Part shown: positions 17,180 to 27,086 of the stretch, piece by piece
How the letters are laid out: each line of letters begins with the position of its first letter
How positions within the stretch are numbered: position 1 is the stretch's first letter
NCBI RefSeq assembly: GCF_002936955.1
Contig: NZ_MPZM01000004.1
Coordinates: forward strand, 1-64,000
Length of the DNA: 64,000 nt
Direction of reading: 5' to 3'
From: Oceanisphaera arctica
GTDB lineage: Bacteria > Pseudomonadota > Gammaproteobacteria > Enterobacterales > Aeromonadaceae
Notes under the pieces: model-generated
Seen by the model: only the letters and a program-made list of their open reading frames with translations
Database searches by the model: none
Told to the model about the DNA's origin: nothing
Translations under genes and position numbers: made by a program

Positions 17180-20100
17180 TTAACCGAGGTTTTTACGGGC
17201 GTTGCGGAAGATGCGCATCCAGCCGCCGTCTTCGCCCCAGCCATCCGGATGCCAGGAGTTGGCCACGGTGCGGAATACCCGCTCCGGGTGCGGCATCATG
17301 ATGGTGACCCGACCGTCCTGGTTGCTGAGACCGGTAATACCGTTGGCCGAGCCGTTGGGGTTGAAGGGATAACGCTCAGTGGCCTGGCCGTGGTGGTCCA
17401 CGAAACGCAGAGCCACGGTACCGCTGGCCTCGATGGCGTTAATGTCGGCATTGAGGGTCTGCACCCGGCCTTCACCATGAGACACGGCGATGGGCAGACG
17501 AGAGCCGGCCATGCCGGACAGGAACAGGCTGGGTGACTCCTGCACTTCCACCAGGCTGAAACGGGCCTCGAAGCGCTCGGAGGTGTTGCGGACGAAGTCC
17601 GGCCAGTGAGCGGCACCGGGGATCAGATCCCGCAGGCGAGACAGCATCTGACAACCGTTACAGACGCCCAGGGCAAAGCTGTCTTCACGGGCGAAGAAGG
17701 CTTCAAACTGAGCCCGCAGCGCCTCATTGAACAGCACCGACTTGGCCCAGCCGCCGCCGGCGCCCAGTACGTCACCGTAAGAGAAGCCGCCACAGGCAAC
17801 CATGCCGGCAAACTCGTCCAGCCGGTAGCGCCCGCTTTGCAGATCGCTCATGTGCACGTCGACGGCGGCAAAACCGGCGCGGTCGAAGGCGGCCGCCATC
17901 TCCACATGGGAGTTGACGCCCTGCTCGCGCAGTATGGCCATGCGTGGGTGCACGCCTTTGGCGATAAAGGGTGCGGCTATGTCTTCCTTGGGATCGAAGC
18001 TGAGCGAGACCGACAGGCCGGGGTTACCCGCTTCAAGCTTGGCGTCGAACTCACTTTGAGCGCAGTCCGGGTTGTCGCGCAGGGCCTGCATCCGGTAGCT
18101 GGTCTCGGACCAGAGACGACGCAGCTCGGTGCGGGACTCGGCATAGACTTCCTCACCGGCAAAGAAAAAGCGCAGCTGGTCGTCCTGGTTCAGCTGACCG
18201 ATGACATGGCTGCAGGCAGCCAGGCCATGACCGGCCAGACAGGTCAGCACCGCTTCCTTGTCTTCGCGGCGAACCTGCACGACCGCACCCAGTTCTTCGT
18301 TGAACAACACCGCCAGGCGATCGGCACCCAACAGGTCCAGCTCGATATCCAGCCCCGTGTTACCGGCGAAGGCCATTTCCGCCAGGGTAGCGAACAGGCC
18401 GCCGTCGCCCTTGTCGTGGTAGGCCAGCAACTTGTTGTCGGCGATCAGGGCCTGAATCGCGTAGAAAAAGCCTTTCAGCGCTTCGGGGCTGTCCAGATCG
18501 GCCGGCTTGTCACCCAGCTGACGATATACCTGCGCCAGAGCCGAGGCGCCCAGACGGTTCTTGCCGTTACCCAGATCGATAAGGATAAGGTCGGTATCGC
18601 CCAAATCGCTGCGCAGCCAGGGCGTGACGGTGGCACGCACGTCGTTTACCTTGGCAAAGGCGGTGATCACCAGAGACATCGGGGAGGTAACCGCCTTGTC
18701 TTCGCCGTTTTGCTGCCAGCGGGTCTTCATCGACATGGAGTCTTTGCCCACGGGTATGGTCAGTTCCAGTTCGGGACACAGCTCTTCGCCCACGGCCTTG
18801 ACCGCTTCATACAAGCCGGCGTCTTCACCGGGGTGACCGGCGGCAGACATCCAGTTCGCGGACAGTTTGATGTGCTTGAGCTCACCGATGTCGGTGGCGG
18901 CGATGTTGGTGATGGCTTCCGCCACCGCCAACCGGGCCGAGGCCGCATAGTCGAGCAGGGCCACAGGGGCCCGCTCGCCCATCGACATCGCCTCACCGGC
19001 ATAGGTGTCGAAGGCGGCAGCGGTCACGGCGCAATCAGCCACCGGCACCTGCCAGGGACCAACCATCTGATCCCGTGCCACCAGACCGGTGACGGTACGG
19101 TCGCCGATGGTGATAAGGAAGCCTTTGTCGGCCACGGTCGGCAGTGTCATGACCCGCTCGGCCGCTTCCTTGAGATCGATACCGCTTAACTCCAGCGCCG
19201 GGCTCTGGTGTTGGGCCGTAGTGACATCACGCTGCATCTTGGGCGCTTTGCCCAGCAACACTTCCAGCGGCATGTCGATGGGCTGATTGTCGAAATGTTC
19301 GTCGTGCAGGCTCAGATGCGGCTCGGCGGTGGCTTCGCCGACCACGGCAAAAGGCGCGCGCTCGCGGCGACAGATGGCTTCAAATTCGGCCATGCGATCG
19401 TCCGCCACCGACATCACGTAACGTTCCTGGGACTCGTTACACCAGATTTGCAGCGGGCTCATGCCCGGCTCGTCGTTGGGAATATTACGCAGCTCGAAGC
19501 GACCGCCACGGCCACCGTCGTTGACCAGCTCGGGCATGGCATTGGACAAACCGCCCGCGCCCACATCGTGGATAAACTGGATAGGGTTGTTCTCACCCAT
19601 GGCCCAGCAACGGTCGATCACTTCCTGACAGCGACGCTCCATTTCCGGGTTGTCCCGCTGTACCGAGGCAAAATCCAGGTCTTCGCTCGACTGACCGGAG
19701 GCCATGGAGGAAGCGGCACCACCGCCCAGACCGATGTTCATCGCCGGGCCACCCAGCACCACCAGTTTGGCACCGACGGTGATCTCGCCCTTCTGTACGT
19801 GTTCGCCACGAATGTTGCCCAGACCACCAGCCAGCATGATGGGCTTGTGATAGCCGCGCACTTCTTCGCCGTTGAAGCTGGAGACCTTCTCTTCAAAGGT
19901 ACGGAAGTAACCAAGCAGGGCCGGACGACCGAATTCGTTGTTGAAAGCCGCACCGCCCAGGGGACCCTCGATCATGATGTCGAGAGGGCTCACGATACGC
20001 TCTGGCTTGCCGAAGTCCTGTTCCCAGGGGCGGGCATAGCCCGGTATCTTCAGGTTGGAGACGCTGAAGCCCACCAGACCGGCCTTGGGCTTGGAACCGC

Positions 20101-21070
20101 GACCGGTGGCACCTTCGTCACGGATTTCACCGCCGGAGCCGGTGGCCGCGCCCGCGTAAGGTGAAATGGCTGTGGGGTGGTTGTGGGTTTCCACCTTCAT
20201 CAGGATGTGAATATCTTCCTGATGGTAGCGATATTCGCCAGACTCGGCGTTGGCAAAGAAACGACCGGCGGTTGAACCGGTCATTACGGCCGCGTTGTCT
20301 TTATAGGCAGACAGCACATGCTCGGGCGTCTGCTCGAAGGTGTTCTTGATCATCTTGAACAGCGACTTGGGCTGATCGACACCGTCGATGGTCCAGTCGG
20401 CATTGAAAATCTTGTGGCGACAATGCTCGGAGTTGGCCTGAGCGAACATGTAGAGTTCGATATCGTTGGGGTTACGGCCCAGGGCGGTAAAACCGTCAAA
20501 CAGATAATCGATTTCGTCCTCGGCCAGTGCCAGCCCCATGCGCACGTTGGCCTCGGCCAGAGCGTCTCGGCCACCGGCCAGAATATCTACCGCAGTCACC
20601 GGCGCCGGCTCTGCTTCAGCAAAGAGGCAACTGGCATCTTCCAGCGTATCCAGGGTCACTTCGGTCATACGATCGTGCAGCATGGCCGTGACCGCATCCA
20701 CTTCGGCGGCACTGGGAGTACGCTCGAAGCTCAGATAATAGGAGATGCCGCGCTCAATGCGCTTGACCTGAGTCAGACCACAGTTACGCGCGATATCGGT
20801 GGCTTTACTGGACCAGGGAGAAAGAGTGCCGGGACGGGGGGTAACGACCACCAGCAGACTGCCGGCGGCGGGCGTAATGCCCTGAGCGGGGCTGTCGAGC
20901 AGCTGGCTCAGGGTTTGTCGACTGTCGGCCTCGAGGTTGGCGTTCAGCGCAACAAAGTGCACATATTCGGTTTCGATGGCGGCCAGCGGCAGATTTAGCT
21001 GCTGGGCGCGGCGAACCAGGGCCCGGGTTCTGAAACCGGATAAGGCCGGTGAGCCTCTCAGTATTTCCAT
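17180..21070 (-). CDS. purL: Phosphoribosylformylglycinamidine synthase
   Basis: Large-type PurL catalyses the fourth step of de novo purine synthesis (FGAR + glutamine + ATP to FGAM). From [13 protein letters not shown] the protein is 1296 residues, matching E. coli PurL. It has the FGAM synthase core with [26 protein letters not shown] and [15 protein letters not shown]. The C-terminal glutamine amidotransferase domain (last ~270 residues) has the nucleophile in [10 protein letters not shown] and HPERVFR. A TTG five codons upstream (21085) is also in frame; the ATG at 21070 fits homologues better. A good sigma-70 promoter lies 50 bases upstream. The gene is monocistronic. Confidence 0.96.
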   Translation of the reverse strand: MEILRGSPALSGFRTRALVRRAQQLNLPLAAIETEYVHFVALNANLEADSRQTLSQLLDSPAQGITPAAGSLLVVVTPRPGTLSPWSSKATDIARNCGLTQVKRIERGISYYLSFERTPSAAEVDAVTAMLHDRMTEVTLDTLEDASCLFAEAEPAPVTAVDILAGGRDALAEANVRMGLALAEDEIDYLFDGFTALGRNPNDIELYMFAQANSEHCRHKIFNADWTIDGVDQPKSLFKMIKNTFEQTPEHVLSAYKDNAAVMTGSTAGRFFANAESGEYRYHQEDIHILMKVETHNHPTAISPYAGAATGSGGEIRDEGATGRGSKPKAGLVGFSVSNLKIPGYARPWEQDFGKPERIVSPLDIMIEGPLGGAAFNNEFGRPALLGYFRTFEEKVSSFNGEEVRGYHKPIMLAGGLGNIRGEHVQKGEITVGAKLVVLGGPAMNIGLGGGAASSMASGQSSEDLDFASVQRDNPEMERRCQEVIDRCWAMGENNPIQFIHDVGAGGLSNAMPELVNDGGRGGRFELRNIPNDEPGMSPLQIWCNESQERYVMSVADDRMAEFEAICRRERAPFAVVGEATAEPHLSLHDEHFDNQPIDMPLEVLLGKAPKMQRDVTTAQHQSPALELSGIDLKEAAERVMTLPTVADKGFLITIGDRTVTGLVARDQMVGPWQVPVADCAVTAAAFDTYAGEAMSMGERAPVALLDYAASARLAVAEAITNIAATDIGELKHIKLSANWMSAAGHPGEDAGLYEAVKAVGEELCPELELTIPVGKDSMSMKTRWQQNGEDKAVTSPMSLVITAFAKVNDVRATVTPWLRSDLGDTDLILIDLGNGKNRLGASALAQVYRQLGDKPADLDSPEALKGFFYAIQALIADNKLLAYHDKGDGGLFATLAEMAFAGNTGLDIELDLLGADRLAVLFNEELGAVVQVRREDKEAVLTCLAGHGLAACSHVIGQLNQDDQLRFFFAGEEVYAESRTELRRLWSETSYRMQALRDNPDCAQSEFDAKLEAGNPGLSVSLSFDPKEDIAAPFIAKGVHPRMAILREQGVNSHVEMAAAFDRAGFAAVDVHMSDLQSGRYRLDEFAGMVACGGFSYGDVLGAGGGWAKSVLFNEALRAQFEAFFAREDSFALGVCNGCQMLSRLRDLIPGAAHWPDFVRNTSERFEARFSLVEVQESPSLFLSGMAGSRLPIAVSHGEGRVQTLNADINAIEASGTVALRFVDHHGQATERYPFNPNGSANGITGLSNQDGRVTIMMPHPERVFRTVANSWHPDGWGEDGGWMRIFRNARKNLG

Positions 21071-21120
21071 AGTGGCAATTCTCAAAGCGTGAGTGAATGG
21101 GGGGTTGAGAAATTGGCGGT

Positions 21121-21149
21121 ATTATAGGTTTACACCCCAGCCCTGTCGA
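21121..21149 (-). promoter_or_regulatory. Sigma-70 promoter of purL
   Basis: On the minus strand, TCGACA (21144-21149) and TATAAT (21121-21126) are separated by 17 bases. The -10 is perfect and the -35 differs from TTGACA at one base. It points at purL, 50 bases upstream of the ATG. I did not see a clear PurR box. Confidence 0.75.
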
Positions 21150-21203
21150 CGCCCATTTCCGGGACCTTATCCCGCAGAACGCGCCGAAAAGCACAGGCAT
21201 TGC

Positions 21204-21232
21204 CTGACGAAGTGGTCAACTTCTGCTATAAA
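21204..21232 (+). promoter_or_regulatory. Extended -10 promoter of mltF
   Basis: CTGACG (21204-21209), a 17-base spacer and TATAAA (21227-21232), preceded by TGC (extended -10). It fires rightward, so the translation start must be downstream of about 21240. This rules out the earliest open-frame start at 21200. Confidence 0.6.
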
Positions 21233-21262
21233 ATGCCGATTGTATTGAGTGAGGACTCGCTT

Positions 21263-22675
21263 TTGCGCCTGATACTGATGCTTTTCAGAGCCCCCCTGTT
21301 GCTGAGTTTACTGGCCCTGGGCGGCTGCGACGTTCACGAAAAAAACCAGACCCAGCAAGAACAGATCCAGGCCCGTGGTGCCTTGCGGGTCGGCACCCTC
21401 TATCATCCGCTCTATTACTTTTTGCGCGACGATCAGGAAGAAGGGCTGGATTACGAGCTGGCGCGACTCTTTGCCGACTCGCTGGACGTAGAGCTGACCA
21501 TGGTCCCGGCCTATAGCCTGGACGAGCTCTTTGCCCTGCTCGACACGGGCAAGGTCGACATGCTGGCCGCCGGCATGACCATCACCCCACAGCGGCGCCA
21601 GCAGTACCGTTTTGGCCCCAGCTATTACGACATCGCTCAGACTCTGGTGTATCGAAAGGGAAGCTCCCGCCCCCGGGACCCCAGCCAGGTCGAGGGCGAA
21701 ATTCGGGTGCTGGCAGGCTCAAGTCAGGCCGAATCGCTGCACAGCCTGCAGCTGGAATTGCCGGAGCTGCACTGGGAAACCCGCCGAGACACTGACGCGG
21801 AAGACCTGCTGCGCCAGGTTGCCGAAGGACGGGCCGACTATACGCTGGTGTCCGATATTCTGCTGGCCCGCACCCAGCGCTATTACCCTAATATAGAGGC
21901 CGCCTTTACTCTGGGAGAGCCACAACCTGTAGCCTGGGTACTGGACCAGCGCACCGACGACAGCCTGCTCGGCCAGATGCTGACCTTTTTCGACCAGCAA
22001 CAGGCCGCCGGCACCCTGGCGCGACTGAATGAAAAATACTTTGGTCATGTGCAGAGCTTCGATTACGTCGATACCCGCACCTTCTTGCGCCGGACGGAAA
22101 CCATACTGCCCAGCTATCAGCCGTTGTTTGAACGTTATGCGGGGGAGCTGGACTGGCGCCTGTTGGCGGCCATCAGCTATCAGGAGTCGCATTGGGATCC
22201 AGAAGCCCGCTCCTATACCGGCGTGCGCGGCATGATGATGCTGACCGAAGATACCGCCAGACAGGTGGGTGTTTCCGACCGGCTGGATCCGGAGCAAAGC
22301 ATTCGTGGCGGCGCCAGTTATCTGTCGTCACTGATGGACCGGTTGCCGGACGCGATTCCCGAAGATGAACGGGTCTGGTTTGCACTGGCCGCCTACAACA
22401 TCGGCCTGGGGCATCTGCTGGATGCCCGCCGGCTGACCAGACTGCGCGAACAGGATCCCGACTCCTGGGCCGCAGTAAAGGAAAACCTGCCGCTGTTGCA
22501 TCAGCCCAAGTGGTACAGCAAAACCCGCTACGGTTATGCCCGGGGCCGGGAGACACGGCAGTTTGTTAATAATATCCGGCAGTATTATCAAAGCCTGCTG
22601 TGGAAAGATAACCCAGGCACAGACCCGGGCCTGACCGCCCAGCATGAAAACTTACCGGCAGAACCGGAAACTTAA
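21263..22675 (+). CDS. mltF: Membrane-bound lytic murein transglycosylase F
   Basis: Outer-membrane lipoprotein that cleaves the glycan strands of peptidoglycan with formation of 1,6-anhydromuramic acid. The N-terminal half is a periplasmic solute-binding-like domain (ARGALRVGTLYHPLYYF). The C-terminal half is an SLT lytic domain with the catalytic glutamate in ISYQESHWDPEA and the family sequence TGVRGMMMLTEDTA. The signal peptide ends in lipobox LGGC. The TTG at 21263 is preferred (GAGGA seven bases upstream and downstream of the promoter); the ATG at 21278 is an alternative. It diverges from purL. About 470 residues, shorter than E. coli MltF at the C-terminus. Confidence 0.93.
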   Translation: MRLILMLFRAPLLLSLLALGGCDVHEKNQTQQEQIQARGALRVGTLYHPLYYFLRDDQEEGLDYELARLFADSLDVELTMVPAYSLDELFALLDTGKVDMLAAGMTITPQRRQQYRFGPSYYDIAQTLVYRKGSSRPRDPSQVEGEIRVLAGSSQAESLHSLQLELPELHWETRRDTDAEDLLRQVAEGRADYTLVSDILLARTQRYYPNIEAAFTLGEPQPVAWVLDQRTDDSLLGQMLTFFDQQQAAGTLARLNEKYFGHVQSFDYVDTRTFLRRTETILPSYQPLFERYAGELDWRLLAAISYQESHWDPEARSYTGVRGMMMLTEDTARQVGVSDRLDPEQSIRGGASYLSSLMDRLPDAIPEDERVWFALAAYNIGLGHLLDARRLTRLREQDPDSWAAVKENLPLLHQPKWYSKTRYGYARGRETRQFVNNIRQYYQSLLWKDNPGTDPGLTAQHENLPAEPET

Positions 22676-22714
22676 CAATAATGTCACTTTACCCGGGCGG
22701 CACAACCTGATATC

Positions 22715-22735
22715 TAGTGCAGTAACACCGCACTA
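22715..22735. promoter_or_regulatory. Operator-like palindrome upstream of a small basic ORF
   Basis: TAGTGC (22715-22720) and GCACTA (22730-22735) form a perfect 6-base inverted repeat with a 9-base spacer, 60 bases before the ATG at 22796. It could be a protein-binding site or part of an RNA hairpin; no regulator is assigned. Confidence 0.3.
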
Positions 22736-22795
22736 TGTCGTCGACAGCCTAATATGCCGCCGACGGTGCGGTATCGGTTTAAAGAGGAATTCACC

Positions 22796-22948
22796 ATGTT
22801 GAAACGAAGACGTACCTTACTGAAGCAGCGCAAGCCGGCAAGCTGGTCACCCCGCCGCAAGATACTACTGCAAGATGTTCGCCGCAAAATACTGCGCCGT
22901 AACAATACCTATTTTCTGACCCCAATCGACGTCGAGTCGGCGGCCTGA
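22796..22948 (+). CDS. Small highly basic protein, unknown function
   Basis: A 50-residue open frame begins at an ATG preceded by AGAGGA eight bases upstream, the best ribosome site in this part of the window. The product starts MLKRRRTLLKQRKPASW, has 17 arginines and lysines in its first 40 residues, and ends in an uncharged stretch FLTPIDVESAA. I do not recognise it. The charge suggests nucleic-acid or ribosome binding, but this is inference. It follows mltF by 120 bases, with a short palindrome in between, and may have its own promoter. It could be a fortuitous frame. Confidence 0.5.
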   Translation: MLKRRRTLLKQRKPASWSPRRKILLQDVRRKILRRNNTYFLTPIDVESAA

Positions 22949-23031
22949 CGCCGCCGTCATCTCTCGTTGATACGCCATGACCTGCCTGGCCATGAACTAT
23001 CAACGAATCATTAACTACCAGGCATTAACCA

Positions 23032-23472
23032 TTAACGTACCGTAATCACCCCACACTTGGCGCTGTGACTCACCTTGTGTGACACACTGCCCATCATCAA
23101 GCCAGCCAAATCTCCCAGTCCACGACAGCCCATGACGATCACATCGACCCCGAGGGACTTGGACTCTTGTATGATGGCGCGCGCCGGCTCACCTCGTGCT
23201 ACATGAGTCTGAACATTGGTTGCGCCGAGTTTTCGGGCCTCGGCTTCGGCACCGGCGATAACTTTCTTGCCGGCCGCACTCATCTCCTTGAGTTCATCTC
23301 CGATGGCAACGGCACCGATACCCCATATCAGGGTCGCTTCGTGCGGCAATACTTCGGGAACATGCAGAATATGTATCACAGCATCATCCTGACGAGCCAG
23401 GTGGCAGGCCAGTGTCAGCGCCTTTTTGCTATGCTCCGAGCCGTCCACGGCCACCAATAGTGATTTATACAT
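23032..23472 (-). CDS. Universal stress protein, UspA family
   Basis: A 146-residue cytosolic USP-fold protein beginning MYKSLLVAVDGSEHSKKAL. The ATP-binding signature G-2X-G-9X-G-S is intact (GCRGLGDLAGLMMGS), so it is an ATP-binding rather than a UspA-type non-binding member. The upstream ATG at 23484 overlaps the GGAGGA ribosome site, which serves the ATG at 23472 at normal spacing, so the shorter form is chosen. Such proteins help survival in starvation, oxidative or respiratory stress; the specific role is unknown. It is a single gene. Confidence 0.9.
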   Translation of the reverse strand: MYKSLLVAVDGSEHSKKALTLACHLARQDDAVIHILHVPEVLPHEATLIWGIGAVAIGDELKEMSAAGKKVIAGAEAEARKLGATNVQTHVARGEPARAIIQESKSLGVDVIVMGCRGLGDLAGLMMGSVSHKVSHSAKCGVITVR

Positions 23473-23555
23473 GTTTTCCTCCATGGTCCATAAAATCCCC
23501 CTCCAGTACAGGGCAAGGGATAGTCCTTATATCCATACTAGACCAAGAACTTTAC

Positions 23556-23628
23556 GTGAGGGGTGAAGCGGGAGGGGTGAAGGGTGAAGGGTGAAGGCTT
23601 GTTTTCCACCTCACACCTATCCCCTCAC
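23556..23628 (+). repeat. GTGAGGGG-armed G-rich repeat
   Basis: Arms GTGAGGGG (23556-23563) and CCCCTCAC (23621-23628). The left side has tandem GGGTGAA units (four in a row with small variation). It lies between the universal stress gene and the der terminator and resembles the repeats at 11469 and 57851. Confidence 0.6.
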
Positions 23629-23640
23629 CTTTCTAATAAC

Positions 23641-23664
23641 AAAACGCCGGCTGAGCCGGCGTTT
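23641..23664 (-). terminator. Rho-independent terminator of der
   Basis: Perfect stem AAACGCCGGC (23642-23651) with GCCGGCGTTT (23655-23664), TGA loop. On the minus strand it is followed by TTTTGTTATT, just after the der stop at 23671. Confidence 0.9.
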
Positions 23665-23670
23665 GAATGG

Positions 23671-25194
23671 TTATTTTTTCTTGTTGAAGCGCATCATGCG
23701 TTTACGTTTACGCATCTGGGTTTCGGTCAGCTTGTTCTTGATGCCCTCAAAGGGGTTAGCACCTTCATTAAACTCTACCCGGATCGGGGTGCCCATCACC
23801 TGCAACGAACGACGGAAGTAGTTGATCAGGTAACGCTTGTAAGACTCCGGCAAATCCTTGACCTGGTTGCCGTGCACTATGATGCGCGGCGGATTATAAC
23901 CACCCGCATGGGCGTACTTGAGCTTGACCCGGCGGCCCCGCACCAGCGGCGGCTGGTGATCGTCCTGCGCCATCATCATGATACGGGTCAGCATGGAGGT
24001 ATTGACCCGCTTGGTGGCCGATTGATACGCCTCCACCACGGAGCCGAACAGATTGCCCACACCACTGCCGTGCAGCGCCGAGATAAAGTGCAGACGAGCA
24101 AAGTCGATAAAGCCGAGGCGACGATCCAGCTCACGCTTGATGTCTTCCTTCACGTCCTGATTCAGGCCATCCCACTTGTTGACTGCCAGCACTATACTGC
24201 GACCGGCGTTGAGCACGAAGCCCAGCAGGTTGAGATCCTGATCGGAAATTCCCTCGTGGGCATCCAGTACCAGTAGCACCACGTTGGCGTCTTCAATCGC
24301 CTTCAGGGTCTTGATCACCGAAAACTTTTCGACGGTTTCGTGCACCTTGCCCCGACGTCGTACCCCGGCGGTATCGATCAGTATGTAGTCCTGCTCGTCC
24401 CGCTTCATCGGAATATAAATCGAGTCGCGCGTGGTGCCCGGCATGTCGTACACAACCACCCGGTCTTCACCGAGAATGCGGTTGGTCAGGGTAGACTTAC
24501 CCACGTTGGGGCGACCGACGATGGCCAGCTTGATCGGCAGATCTTCGAACGGCACCGCCTGTGCTTCATCAATCTTGTCCATCGCCGCGATAACGCTATC
24601 GATGTCGTCGCCGTCGAAGTCCACTTGATCGAAATCGAATTCATCGGCTTCGGCAGCTCCCTCTTCAGCTTGCGCTTCGGCTTCTGCCACAGCCGCCAGC
24701 TCTTCCAGCTGGGGAGCCAGTGCGGTTTCCAACAGGCTCAGCACGCCCCGGCCATGGGTGGCGGCGATGGGATACAGGTCGCCAAGGCCCAGCTGATAAA
24801 ATTCGCTGACGGCAGAATCGGCATCGATACCGTCTGTTTTATTCACCACCAGCAGGGTGTATTTCTGGCAGCGACGCAGGTGTGCGGCGATGGCTTCATC
24901 GGCCGAGGTCAGGCCGGCGCGGGCATCGACCATAAACAGCACCACGTCCGCTTCATCGATGGCCGCCAGCGACTGCTCGGCCATTTTCAGCTCTATGCCT
25001 TCTTCGGTACCGTCGATACCGCCGGTGTCAACCACGATAAATTCCAGCTCGCCAATCTTGGCCTGGCCATATTTACGGTCCCGGGTCAGGCCGGGAAAGT
25101 TCGCCACCAGCGCGTCCCGGGTACGGGTCAATCGGTTAAACAGGGTGGATTTGCCCACATTGGGGCGGCCCACCAGAGCCACTACTGGCATCAT
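23671..25194 (-). CDS. der: Ribosome-assembly GTPase Der (EngA)
   Basis: Essential GTPase for late assembly of the 50S subunit. From the ATG at 25194 it is 507 residues with two tandem G domains, each with a perfect P-loop GRPNVGKS (first at residues 9-16, second near 225), and switch motifs [11 protein letters not shown] and [12 protein letters not shown]-terminal KH-like domain and a basic tail ([14 protein letters not shown]) follow. The linker between the G domains is unusually acidic (many E, D and A). GGAG lies nine bases before the ATG pair; an in-frame TTG at 25209 overlaps that site and is rejected. A terminator hairpin separates der from bamB. Confidence 0.95.
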   Translation of the reverse strand: MMPVVALVGRPNVGKSTLFNRLTRTRDALVANFPGLTRDRKYGQAKIGELEFIVVDTGGIDGTEEGIELKMAEQSLAAIDEADVVLFMVDARAGLTSADEAIAAHLRRCQKYTLLVVNKTDGIDADSAVSEFYQLGLGDLYPIAATHGRGVLSLLETALAPQLEELAAVAEAEAQAEEGAAEADEFDFDQVDFDGDDIDSVIAAMDKIDEAQAVPFEDLPIKLAIVGRPNVGKSTLTNRILGEDRVVVYDMPGTTRDSIYIPMKRDEQDYILIDTAGVRRRGKVHETVEKFSVIKTLKAIEDANVVLLVLDAHEGISDQDLNLLGFVLNAGRSIVLAVNKWDGLNQDVKEDIKRELDRRLGFIDFARLHFISALHGSGVGNLFGSVVEAYQSATKRVNTSMLTRIMMMAQDDHQPPLVRGRRVKLKYAHAGGYNPPRIIVHGNQVKDLPESYKRYLINYFRRSLQVMGTPIRVEFNEGANPFEGIKNKLTETQMRKRKRMMRFNKKK

Positions 25195-25210
25195 AAAATC
25201 AGTCTCCAAA

Positions 25211-25246
25211 AAACAATAACGGCTCCTGATCCGAGATCAGGAGCCG
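25211..25246 (-). terminator. Terminator hairpin between bamB and der
   Basis: A 12-base perfect stem (25220-25231 with 25235-25246), loop CGA. Leftward it is followed by TTATTGTTTTTT and, immediately after, by the GGAG ribosome site of der. It should end transcription from bamB, or act as an attenuator for der. Confidence 0.85.
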
Positions 25247-25266
25247 GTGTGTCACTTCCGCCGGGA

Positions 25267-26439
25267 TCAAGGCTGGCCGATGGCCACCAAGTCTCCGCCG
25301 CGGCTTTGCACATAAAGGGTATCGCCGGCTACGACAGGCGCCACATACAACCCATCACTGTCGATACGCTGCAACGATTTGAGCACGCCGCTTTGACGAT
25401 CAAACCAGTACAGATAGCCCTCACCATCGCCTGCCACCAGATAATCACCGAACACCGCCGAGGCGGTCAGCTGGCGATTTTCCAACTCGGTATTCGACCA
25501 TAACTCCATGCCACTACGCGCATCCACCGCAAACAGATGACTGCGGCTGTCGCTGATATAGAGCTGGCGACCATCGGTACTCAGATCCTGAGAGCCCTGA
25601 TACTGGCGCTTCCACAATTCTTGCCCCGAAATCAGCTGATGGGCGGTCAATTGGCCATTATAAGCGATAGTGAACAGGATATCGCCCAGAATCACCGGTT
25701 TCGCGGCCACATCGACCATGCGTTCCAGCTCGGTGGCGCCGCGAGGGCTGGCGATACGGGTATCTCGCACCGGCTGACCATTGGCCAGTAGCGCCACGCC
25801 CAGACGGCCATCGGCCCGGCCGTAGAGCACGGCGCCGCCGACCGTAACCGGCGTGGCCATGCTGCGCAGAGTCAGGCTGGGCTGTTCGTTACGCAACTGC
25901 CACTGCTGCTCGCCACTAACAGCATCCAACGCCACCAGATTACCGGCGCTGGTATGTACCACCACCTTGCCTTCGTCTACCGCCGGGGCGGCCAGCACCT
26001 CGCCGGGCACCTCGCGGGTCCAGAGCACTTTGCCATCAGACTGTGATACCGCATAGACGACGCCGTTCTCTGAGCCGAAATAGAGATTGCCGTAGGCGGC
26101 GGTCAGGCCACCTGAGATACGCGGGCTGCGCTGGTTCTCGTTGATGTCCAGCTTGTCCAGTCGCAGCTTCCACTGTCGATCACCACTGTCGCGCGCATAG
26201 GCGGCCAGTACCCCGTCCCGGGAAGCGGCGAATACCCGATCACCGTCGACCACGGGGCTCAGTTGGGAATAGAAGTCACCGACGCCATTGCCGACCGAGG
26301 TCGACCAGCGTGCTTTGGTATCCAGGGTATTCTTGATTTCAGGCAAGGGACTTGCCGGTGCCACCGGAGAGGAGCTGGAACAGGCGCTCAGGCCCAGTCC
26401 CAACACCAGCGGTAACATCAGGATCAACTGTTTACGCAT
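25267..26439 (-). CDS. bamB: Outer-membrane protein assembly factor BamB
   Basis: Lipoprotein subunit of the BAM complex, which folds beta-barrel proteins into the outer membrane. The precursor is about 390 residues with a lipoprotein signal (MRKQLILMLPLVLGLGLSAC, cysteine after LSA). An eight-bladed PQQ-type beta-propeller follows with repeats such as GVVYAVSQSDGKVLWTREV and GNLVALDAVSGEQQWQL. The ATG at 26439 is preferred because GAGGA stands six bases upstream; the ATG at 26445 overlaps that site. It is coupled to yfgM, whose stop overlaps the start region. Confidence 0.95.
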   Translation of the reverse strand: MRKQLILMLPLVLGLGLSACSSSSPVAPASPLPEIKNTLDTKARWSTSVGNGVGDFYSQLSPVVDGDRVFAASRDGVLAAYARDSGDRQWKLRLDKLDINENQRSPRISGGLTAAYGNLYFGSENGVVYAVSQSDGKVLWTREVPGEVLAAPAVDEGKVVVHTSAGNLVALDAVSGEQQWQLRNEQPSLTLRSMATPVTVGGAVLYGRADGRLGVALLANGQPVRDTRIASPRGATELERMVDVAAKPVILGDILFTIAYNGQLTAHQLISGQELWKRQYQGSQDLSTDGRQLYISDSRSHLFAVDARSGMELWSNTELENRQLTASAVFGDYLVAGDGEGYLYWFDRQSGVLKSLQRIDSDGLYVAPVVAGDTLYVQSRGGDLVAIGQP

Positions 26440-26441
26440 GC

Positions 26442-27086
26442 TCATTCCTCGTCGCTCAGCTCGGCAGACACCGCCAGGTTGTCGAGTTTCAGCTGCAGAC
26501 CCGGATTATTGGTCAGCCCGCCTGCATCCCGCGCCGCGCGATAGGCGTCCCGCGCGTCATCGACGTTGCCTTCGGCCATAAAGACATCGCCCTGAATTTC
26601 GCTGCGCTGGGCACCGAAGGCGTCGGCCTCGATGGCGTCAATATAGGACTGGGCCCCGGCCAGCTCGTTCTGCGCCAGCATCACCCGGGCCAGGCGCAGG
26701 CGAATGGTATCGCTCAGGGCCGCATCCTTGGTGCCGGCCAGAGCCAGCTCCAGCTGTTGTTGAGCGAGATCCAGCTTGTTGGCCTTGACCGCCTCGGCCG
26801 CCAGCAGCAAAGCCGCCAGTTCACCGTAGCTGTTACCCTGGTTCTGCTCGACAAAGGCCGCGGTATCGTCGAAGGCTGCGGGGCCTTTACTCGCCAGTTG
26901 CTCGCTTATCTGAGCGAAGGCGTCGGCACCGGCGGCACGTGTCTCAATCTGATGACTCTGGTAGTAACGCCAGCCAAACAAACCACCCAGGCCAATGACG
27001 GCGCCCAGGATGATGGACTTGCCATACTCCATCCACCAGCGCTTGAGGGTCTCGAGTTGCTGCTCTTCCGTCGCGTTGATATCCAC
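26442..27086 (-). CDS. yfgM: YfgM-like ancillary SecYEG translocon protein
   Basis: A 214-residue single-pass inner-membrane protein. The N-terminal cytosolic segment (EEQQLETLKRWWMEYGKS) precedes one membrane helix (IILGAVIGLGGLFGWRYY, about residues 25-42). A periplasmic TPR-like domain then continues to the C-terminus. E. coli YfgM binds SecYEG and the chaperone PpiD. The start is a GTG placed directly after the hisS TAA, so translation is coupled. Order hisS-yfgM-bamB-der is as in E. coli. Confidence 0.92.
   Translation of the reverse strand: MDINATEEQQLETLKRWWMEYGKSIILGAVIGLGGLFGWRYYQSHQIETRAAGADAFAQISEQLASKGPAAFDDTAAFVEQNQGNSYGELAALLLAAEAVKANKLDLAQQQLELALAGTKDAALSDTIRLRLARVMLAQNELAGAQSYIDAIEADAFGAQRSEIQGDVFMAEGNVDDARDAYRAARDAGGLTNNPGLQLKLDNLAVSAELSDEE

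Noticed and set aside
17606-19189. A 527-codon open frame on the plus strand
   Set aside because: Antisense to purL, with residue composition typical of a shadow frame and no recognisable domain.
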